From: Tubiluchus corallicola
Taxonomy: Eukaryota; Priapulida; Priapulimorpha; Priapulimorphida; Tubiluchidae
DNA: 28,819 bases
Direction: 5' to 3'
NCBI GenBank assembly: GCA_030141605.1
Contig: JAQGDQ010000122.1
Coordinates: forward strand, 552,501 to 581,319
Notes under the pieces: model-generated
The model's database searches: none
What the model was told of the DNA's origin: nothing
The model's input: the letters and a program-made list of their open reading frames with translations, nothing else
Shown here: piece by piece, positions 22,072 through 28,819 of the stretch
How the letters are laid out: each line of letters begins with the position of its first letter
Numbering within the stretch: the stretch's first letter is position 1
Position numbers and translations under genes: made by a program

Positions 22072-23418
22072 GAAAAATACAATGTCGGGAACTGTTGTGC
22101 GTGGCGCCATCTAAAGATGAAAAACGTAGCCATTCGGCGCCGAAAATAAATCTCTCCTCCCGTACTCCACTATAAGGCGTATTCTGATTATTCACTCCAA
22201 ACGTTTGTTTAAACTTTCATTTTTGGCTTCCAGTGCTCTTGTTAGGTGTTGAACAACATGCTAACTTTTTTTTTACAAAACACAACAATGTATTTTTATA
22301 TTCATCAATGTCAAAAAAATTTATGACACGGAAAAATTTATTAAATTTCTGCTTGGCCTTAAAAATTATGAAGAAAGAGACTTACGGAACACTAAACAAA
22401 TTCGAAGAATTTTACATTTACTTTATTACTTTCTATTCAAACATGTATTACAATATTATTTTTCTTTTTCAATGCAGCAACAAAAGCTATTCTCTTAATT
22501 TCGAAATGTCAAGTAATTTTCATACATTTTTCATACACGAAATTGCCAACGATTTATTACAATGTAGCTGCTAACCTATAGTGGAATAAACTCATATTAA
22601 TTAATTCATTAAGTTTTTTTATGACAAAATCAATGTGAACGAAAGAAGGAAATTAAAAATCGAAACCAGGAAGCTGAAAGTGCTGAAAAGACTGGTAAGG
22701 CATTACAAGTCGCCCATAGGTCAGTTTCCTATCACAATATGATGACTCGTAGTTTTATATTCTAAGATATTAAACTTGCATTCCTTCACTTAACAATCCT
22801 GGAATTAAGATCATCCATAATGAATTATCAGAAAATCAATTATTATTGATGAACATCAGCAGAATTTAAATTTTGTACACTAAGGGAATGAGTAATTTAA
22901 GTGAATGGTTATGGCGGAATCCGGCTCAATATCAAGGATAATCCTTGTGATTTTGGGAGACGACAGAGATTCCCAGAGAATGATGTTTTCGGTTGCAGCA
23001 TGTTGTATAGTACAGTGCCCTGATGATAGCATTAAAACAGTAGAAAACAATTTACGCAGAGCATGTATGGGTACTCCAGAAAACAGTTGAGTACCTATAT
23101 ATTTAGAAAACAGAAAGCAATATCTCCATCTATCGGCAAAAAAACTGTTTGAGCGACCAACGCTTCGGTTACTGTTCTTACAGTTTGCATTGCAAGAACA
23201 TTGGTTAAAAAAAGAACGCAAAAAACACTTGAAATCATGGACAAATATGAGGTCTATAAATGTAATGGAAAATGCATAATAAACGTAACATTCCTTCGCA
23301 ATACAGTTCAGTTTTTCATTTAAACAGTTTTGATTTTACCCTAAATCATGTTTTTTGTACATTTACAGTACATTGCTTGACCTTCCGGAAGTGAGAGCCA
23401 ATGCAGACTTTCTTCTAC

Positions 23419-23420
<2 letters not shown>

Positions 23421-23466
<46 letters not shown>
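23421..23466. repeat. (AT)23 microsatellite
   Basis: Forty-six bases of uninterrupted AT. Confidence 0.95.
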
Positions 23467-23471
<5 letters not shown>

Positions 23472-23482
23472 CCCTACATGAT

Positions 23483-23524
23483 CTGAGTTATAATAGCTCA
23501 GTTATAATAGCTGAGTTTTAATAA
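23483..23524. repeat. Three 14-bp tandem copies beside the AT run
   Basis: CTGAGTTATAATAG, CTCAGTTATAATAG and CTGAGTTTTAATAA follow one another without gaps. Confidence 0.8.
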
Positions 23525-24008
23525 TGAAACTAAAAGACCTGCTTCAACATTTTCAGCAGTGATAATAAGAACACAGTTTAGTTTTTGTACTGTTTACTGT
23601 TTGTAAGTACTGTTTACGGATTGTTTGTAATCATTGTTTACTTTGAGATGCATTATCATAGCTGTAAAATATTAGTGGAAAATAATTTATGCTGGTATTT
23701 GTGAATTCCATGTGAATCATTATTAGGCCTATTTGTATTTACGTCAAGAAATTTGAATCAAAACACTTCAATCATATCTTACCTGATCATCTATAATTTG
23801 ATTGTTTGATTACACTCTGACTTATAATTATTAGAAACTAAAAATGTAGTTAAAATTATTCTTAACGTTAATGAAACCGAGAATAGTAAAATCAAAATAT
23901 GTCTTCTTCGAAATCTAATCTAACTTCTATTTTTTTATTATTAACTTTAGTTTACTTTTTACGTCATTTAATTTAATTAATAAATTAATGCAATTCAGTT
24001 TCTATGTT

Positions 24009-24044
24009 GAGGGCTCCCGAACTCAACGTGGTTCGGGCTACCCT
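24009..24044. other. Hairpin with 7-bp inner stem
   Basis: CCCGAAC (24016-24022) and GTTCGGG (24031-24037) pair perfectly around an 8-nt loop. The outer AGGG and CCCT add four pairs. The role is unknown. Confidence 0.55.
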
Positions 24045-25569
24045 GGCATAAATCAAGCCATGGCTAGAGTGTTTGCAACAATTATTCTTCCTATTATTGT
24101 ATAGATATTTAATTAGGGAAACATGTAAGCGGTAGCACCAACTGTCATACAGCCACCAATGCAACAGTCGTCTGTAGTTACCAAGAGCAAAGCAATTGAT
24201 TTTACTTCTACCATGACTACTAAACATCAATGTCCACATTCAAGTTGTGACTGCTGGTTTGTTATGATAAAAGCAATTACGTCTATGGTACGGTCCATTT
24301 ATGTAGTAACAGTGCAAAAATGTAGGTTGCGTTTGTGGCATAGAGAATTTTACAAGCTTACTAATCGTAAAATAGAGAAGTGTTTTTATAGTCTAACCAG
24401 GTATGTATACATGTGAAATCTATCTTGTCAATCCGTGGTAGGTTGCTGGGTGTACTTCCCCCAACCATGTGAGGGTAATCTCAATTAGCAGTTTATAGGG
24501 TAATTTTTGTGACCTTTCTCAGTTCTATTTGGGTTATTTCACAATCAAGAATTACCGATTTTCATCAAATATAAAGTAGATAGTATTACTTTACCCAGGT
24601 TTTCAATTTCTGGCGTCCTGATCTTTCTCATTATGTTCTCCTTGCTTGGTTATCTAGTCATTTGAAAGGCAGGTCGCATGACACATTGTAGTACATAATC
24701 CAGAACTTGCACGAAATAAATTATTTCACCAAATGGGACAACATCAGGTGGAAAATGTCAAGTATATTGCCATGGATATGTATTCATGATGGTTTGTGCA
24801 GGTACTTTAGTTGCTAGCTCGATGCTATAATATTGCCACAGGAAAATGTGTTTTTCGAGACATCTTTAAATCTTGTTAGTTCAAGAAAGTTTTTCTAAGC
24901 ATGAGTGACTGTCCTTGCTTTTATTCTTTTATTACATTAACTGCGGCAAATTTTCGAAATCAAGGCCAGTAAAAGCACCACAATTGAACAATTTCAGCAA
25001 ATGCTTCAGTAATAACAAATGCTTGTGATCGAACTTTACAGATACTGAAAACTTTTCATCATAAAAATCTCCAAACATGTTGCTACTTTCGGAGTCAAAA
25101 CGTGCAGATTTCTGTCTTCACTTTTATGCAGGTATCAATGAGGACGGATAATTTTTAACCATGGATCAAATGAAACCCTCTACACGTAACGGAATTTTGG
25201 CCGTGTCTTAAGCTTTGAAAATGTGCAAACTGTGAGAATGTGTCCTGTGTTGTAAGGCTATTCAACAGTGAATACCTTAAGTTAGCTGTTTTCCTGTTGA
25301 TGTGCAGAATCAGTCTTCGCTCTTTTTGCTCCGTTGATGATGCGTTGTCGTTAATAACACGAGTATGTTAAGATCGTTTAAGGAACGCCTAAGTGAAGTC
25401 AGGTTAATAGTCATTAATAGGATTTGAAACTGCCAAGAATTATTAAATTAACTAATACATGTCTTAATCCAATTAGCTAAACTGACTTTATAGTATATGA
25501 AGATTCGAAACACTGAATTTGGTCGGTCAGTTATAAGAGGTGAACCATGGAGAGCGTTGATCACTGAGG

Positions 25570-25643
25570 AATATGGTGGTTTGTTTGTTCAAGGCGCCTG
25601 CTCTGTAGGCAGAAAGTCCCTGGTTCAAATCCAGGCTATATTA
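25570..25643 (+). other. tRNA-like cloverleaf, probable tRNA pseudogene or SINE head
   Basis: The acceptor arms AATATGG (25570-25576) and CTATATT (25636-25642) pair in all seven positions, one being G-U, followed by a possible discriminator A. The T arm CCTGG-TTCAAAT-CCAGG is perfect and includes the B box GGTTCAAATCC. The anticodon stem CTGC/GCAG closes a 7-nt loop TCTGTAG, which would give anticodon TGT (Thr) but has C instead of U at position 33. The variable loop is 5 nt. The D arm is weak (TTTG/CAAG) and lacks the usual GG in its loop, so the A box is poor. Total length is 74 nt, as in real tRNAs. It is probably not a normal working tRNA. Confidence 0.5.
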
Positions 25644-25867
25644 CAACTTTTCACATTTCCTACGGTTCAAATTCGGTATTAAAATTTACTTAGCTGTAGG
25701 TTTACAATTAACGTAGTTTACAGTTACATAGCTTCAAGGTTCTGAGATTAAATTTTTGCATTGTATTCAATCTCAGAAACTGAGTGAAGCATTACAGCCC
25801 TTGATGAACACACTGACCAATCGGGTTACCGTTTACTAACGGTTACTATTAATACTGTCTGTTTCAG

Positions 25868-26058
25868 CAAAATTTTGCTGTCATGGTTCCCGTGGAAACA
25901 GCACCTCTTCCGCAGAGTAATGAAGCTGCACTGAAGACAAAAGAGCATAAGAAACGGATGATTGCTATTGTACTCTTGGTACTTGGCTCTTTGTCATTTG
26001 TTGGAGGCATCATCATGTCTGCTCTATTTACCAGTGCTATGGTTGTTTTAAATTTCAG
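25868..26058 (+). CDS. PPxY membrane protein, first coding exon
   Basis: The exon begins after the acceptor CTGTCTGTTTCAG (AG ends at 25867). It carries 15 nt of 5' leader and then the ATG at 25883 in context GTCATGG. It encodes residues 1-58, including membrane segment 1, and ends at donor TTTCAG/GTTGGT. The leader is open in the same frame (QNFAV), so an upstream coding exon cannot be fully excluded. The coding part is 25883-26058. Confidence 0.8.
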
Positions 26059-28286
26059 GTTGGTTACCTACTAAAAACTAAGATTGTTTTTATATTTTAA
26101 TATTTAAAAATATTTTAATGTATCTGAGTAGTAGACACTTGTCATCTTTGCACCACCTTTTGCGCCTAATCCAACCTCGATGTTGACTCGAGGGTCAAAG
26201 TTCCGAAAGCTTAGAACAGTAAATCTGCACAAAAATGAGGAAAAATTAAAAATGTATAGTACTTAAGTTGCTACATGGTGAATCCAAGAGAAACGGTGCA
26301 GCAGAAATAACATTATACTGATAAATAACTGTTAAGTAATGCAGTTGGGTGTTAAATCATGTAACAAAATATTACTTGAGTGTAATATAGTAACACTACG
26401 TAACTATTATTGACCACAGTATACTATAGGTGACTATAAGTTGTTTTTTTTTATTTTAAGTCCGTGACGGCGTTTTGAAGATGCATTTTCCTTAAAAAAT
26501 AAAGAGACGTTACGAGTGTTTGAATGTTATGACTCTGTGATTTTCGTACTATTAAAAACAGCTTAATGTTTTAACATTAGTAGAGTTAAAACAACATCTT
26601 CACATCAGTACATGTACTTAAAAATAATTATAAATAGCTCGTGTTATACTGTGTTTAACGTTAATTTATAATACCCAGTCGATCTTATTAACAGCCAATT
26701 GAAGCTGGAGCCATAATATACAAGTATAAGCTTGTGCTGCCATCGATTGGCAATTACAAAAAATGGAAATGAGCGTAGTAGTAGTAGGCAGGAGAATACG
26801 GATCGTTTTAAGGAATAGAAGGCAGTGATAAATTGACGAATTGCCTTTCTTTCTTCTAGCTAGTAATAATGTGAAGTGAAAAAAGAACTGTTACTACGTT
26901 TTAAGGAATAGAAGGCAGTGATAAATTGACGAATTGCCTTTCTTTCTTCTAGCTAGTAATAATGTGAAGTGAAAACAGAACTGTTACTACGTTTTAAGGA
27001 ATAGAAGGCAGTGATAAATTGACGAATTGCCTTTCTTTCTTCTAGCTAGTAATAATGTGAAGTGAAAAAAGAACTGTTACTAAAAGTTGTCAATGTGTTA
27101 AATGTAATTTGAGAAAGAACTCAACTTTTTACTACAAGTATTCATATTCTAATGAGGCAATAAAATGAATAAACTTCACTATTTAGCTCATTTTTACGAG
27201 TTACTTTATTACGCGGATAATTTTATTATTACAAGTTAATGCGAGGGCGTGTTTTGCATTTCCTCTACTTCCTACACACAAACACTTTAGGTCTACAATC
27301 TGGGCCCAGTATGAATACTAAACTTGCCCAAAACTAAATTGCACAACAACTGAACACGATCCGGTTTTAATAACATAGGGATAACTCTTAATGATAAGAA
27401 TCGACACAATTACTCTGGCTTGTTTCTGCATAATTTTGTATCAAACAAAAAAAGCACAAGCAATCATTAAATAATATTTTTTGGAAAAGCACACTGAACA
27501 CTGCAGAAAATACCCACACGCGTTAAGGAACACAATCACAAGAAAACACCAGCAAAAGAGTTCAGCGCGGATAAAAACTCTAGCAAGCTTTGTGTTTTTC
27601 CCCGATTGTGTTCTCTCCTGTGTGATATTTTCTGTGGTTTGCAGTGAACGTGTTTATTACAAAATCCAAAAAATGTTGTGCTTGTGCCACTTCTTTTTGA
27701 TTTGAAGATAGTCCAGAGTGCTGTACTGAATCATCGTGTTTTTTCTTCATTGTGCTACTTGTTATTAATTAGTCATTTGTTAACGCTATCGCACAGCTGG
27801 TTTTTACTTTTGCTTTCACTTGTTTATTTCAGTGCTATTGTGTACTACTACTTGGGAGAAGTTCTTCTGTATAGTGTTGGAGCTATCCTTTTAATCATTG
27901 GATTAATCCTCCTGTTCTACAGAAAATCCAACAGGCGAGTCACAGTAATTACAAACAGGGGTTACGCCCATAATGGGCCAGTCTCCTCGGTCTACCGAAA
28001 CGGATACAACCACGGTACAACTGTAGTCAGTCACAATACCTTCAGCGGAGGGCCAAGCTTTGGCCTTGGTGGATACAATACCTACAACACAAGATACGGC
28101 AATTATGGTATGCAGATGAATCCTGGGTATCCGCCCGGTGGACCACATCAAGGTTTAAGTGCCGGAGCATCAGCGCCTGGTTCAGATGTCAAAGAGACAA
28201 CAGATCAAGGATTTACGTTCAGTGGTAAATCGCTTCCTCCACCGCCATCTTATGATGTGGCTACAAATGCCACTAGTTTGCCATAA
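25883..28286 (+). CDS. Two-pass membrane protein with Gly/Tyr-rich tail and PPxY motif (209 aa, family not recognised)
   Basis: Joining 25883-26058 and 27833-28286 gives 630 nt, which is 209 residues plus TAA. The splice falls in a serine codon (phase 2) and keeps one frame. A polar N-terminus with basic EHKKR precedes membrane segment 1 at about residues 26-48 and membrane segment 2 at about 68-88, which is followed by the basic RKSNRR. Both ends are therefore probably cytoplasmic. The tail, 95-209, is rich in Gly, Tyr, Asn and Ser. It ends in PPPPSYD, whose PPSY (196-199) is a PPxY site able to bind WW domains, such as those of NEDD4-type ubiquitin ligases. The length and two hydrophobic segments resemble many small metazoan TMEM proteins, but I cannot assign a family. 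The clean splice sites, the conserved-looking motif and the higher GC support a real gene. Confidence 0.82.
26059..27832 (+). other. Intron of the PPxY membrane-protein gene
   Basis: 1774-bp GT-AG intron, AT-rich, containing the three 93-bp tandem copies at 26804-27082. No convincing additional coding exon is visible in it. Confidence 0.8.
26804..27082. repeat. Three exact-length 93-bp tandem copies
   Basis: Copies start at 26804, 26897 and 26990 (CGTTTTAAGG) and end at 27082. I find a single difference: copy 2 has AAAACAGAA where copies 1 and 3 have AAAAAAGAA. Each unit contains inverted arms AAGGCA and TGCCTT around a 17-nt loop, then the pyrimidine tract TTTCTTTCTTCTAG. Confidence 0.95.
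27833..28286 (+). CDS. PPxY membrane protein, last coding exon
   Basis: The exon follows a strong pyrimidine-rich acceptor ending TTTATTTCAG. It encodes residues 59-209: the inter-helix segment with YYY, membrane segment 2, the Gly/Tyr-rich tail with repeated GY and YN pairs, and the terminal PPPPSYD. The open frame runs upstream through the intron, but that part is pyrimidine-tract sequence and has no in-frame ATG start with good context. The stop TAA is at 28284-28286. Confidence 0.83.
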
Positions 28287-28819
28287 TGGAAGTTCAAGTC
28301 ACAAAACCATTTACGTGATTTTGTAACATTTGTTTGGTTTAGCAAATCTGTGATATTTCTGTGCTTAGTGCAATTTTAGACTCAACCAAATTTAACGTTT
28401 CTCATTTAAACGGCCAAACAAATCGCTTAGCAATCCCTACAGAAACCAGGAACCAAATTTAGCTGAGTATGGCTAGGTTTCACAATGCATCGTTACAGAC
28501 ACTAATGTAAGGCCTACTAACAAAAATGTGGTATTCCTATTGTAATCTTATTCCCATTGAAAACGCACAGACTGTTTGTAGTACAGACATATTAATGTAC
28601 TGTGAGTCTATGAACATTGAACTACTGTGTGATGTGAGTTAGTCATATATCAAACCGAAAGACTACAAGTGAACAGTAACTCCAAAATGAACGTAAGGCT
28701 TCGTCAATAAGGAAAATTCGATCTGAACCTGAATGTCAAACACAAGAAAGAAGTTCATATTTGTGTCGCATTTGCACATAAAAACGTGTGAACAACTTTT
28801 CGTACATCTGCTTGAATTT
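28287..28819 (+). other. 3' untranslated region of the PPxY gene, incomplete
   Basis: 533 bp follow the stop without a canonical AATAAA, so the polyadenylation site probably lies beyond the right edge, or a variant signal is used. No other gene is seen. Confidence 0.6.

Larger units (their letters stand above)
21804..25867. other. Intergenic or 5' region between the two divergent genes
   Basis: Contains the LRIG promoter patch, low-complexity AT-rich sequence with chance ORFs at 22.2-22.6 and 22.9-23.2 kb, the (AT)23 run, a 14-bp triplicate, a hairpin at 24009-24044 and the tRNA-like element at 25570-25643. The first exon or exons of the right-hand gene must lie here or further left within its first intron, because its start-codon exon is preceded by a splice acceptor. 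The exon itself was not located. Confidence 0.6.

Noticed and set aside
21021-23731. TAGGCCTA words (21021, 23724) as an echinoderm signature.
   Set aside because: Only two exact copies; too few to identify the organism.
27678-27832. A 202-codon single-exon reading of the second gene starting at 27678.
   Set aside because: It would start at a GTG. Its first 52 codons are the pyrimidine-rich intron end, and a perfect acceptor at 27832 joins in phase to the exon ending at 26058.
27903-28151. Minus-strand ORF opposite the PPxY exon.
   Set aside because: Shadow frame of a well-supported coding exon.
1-28819. Viral, transposase or reverse-transcriptase genes, CRISPR arrays, rRNA.
   Set aside because: Looked for on both strands; none has even a partial recognisable motif here.

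Overview
The window is animal nuclear DNA. It is AT-rich, has GT-AG introns (two of them long), microsatellites and a tRNA-derived SINE-like element, and no operons or bacterial ribosome-binding sites. The first gene is typical of metazoans. The exact organism cannot be fixed from this sequence. An invertebrate with moderately long introns is likely, and scattered words such as TAGGCCTA and ACATGTA hint at a marine deuterostome or mollusc, but weakly.

Gene 1 (minus strand, 21803 down to 623, continuing off the left edge) is the 5' half of an LRIG-type receptor (leucine-rich repeats and immunoglobulin-like domains). Seven coding exons are readable: one encodes the signal peptide and the LRRNT cysteine cap, and six encode nine leucine-rich repeats. 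Every internal junction is phase 2, inside a leucine codon (or, at the last exon, a probable methionine codon). The exon lengths 72, 72, 138, 150, 144 and 72 are all multiples of three. Introns 1 and 3 are very long (10.3 and 7.9 kb). Together they isolate a two-exon cassette (LRR1 and LRR2) at 10509-11321. The remaining LRRs, LRRCT, Ig domains and membrane anchor must lie left of position 1.

Between the genes, 21804-25867 holds the LRIG promoter region, with an NRF1-type palindrome at 22060 and a YY1-type element on the start codon. It also holds AT microsatellites, a hairpin, and a 74-nt tRNA-like cloverleaf at 25570-25643.

Gene 2 (plus strand, 25883-28286) is a two-exon gene for a 209-residue protein. 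It has two predicted membrane segments, a Gly/Tyr/Asn-rich cytoplasmic-type tail and a C-terminal PPxY motif. I do not recognise its family. Its single 1.77-kb intron contains three perfect-length 93-bp tandem copies, each with a hairpin and a splice-acceptor-like sequence.

The rest is intron or intergenic DNA. Within the long LRIG introns a few more complex, GC-richer islands could be enhancers, nested short transcripts or old ORFs: 3890-4170, 6711-7016, 8200-8500, 12895-12985, 14870-15145 and 18960-19290. None is established. I see no complete transposon, reverse transcriptase, rRNA, CRISPR array or viral gene. The two genes are unrelated in sequence and point away from each other (divergent), so a shared control region between 21.8 and 25.9 kb is possible but unproven.
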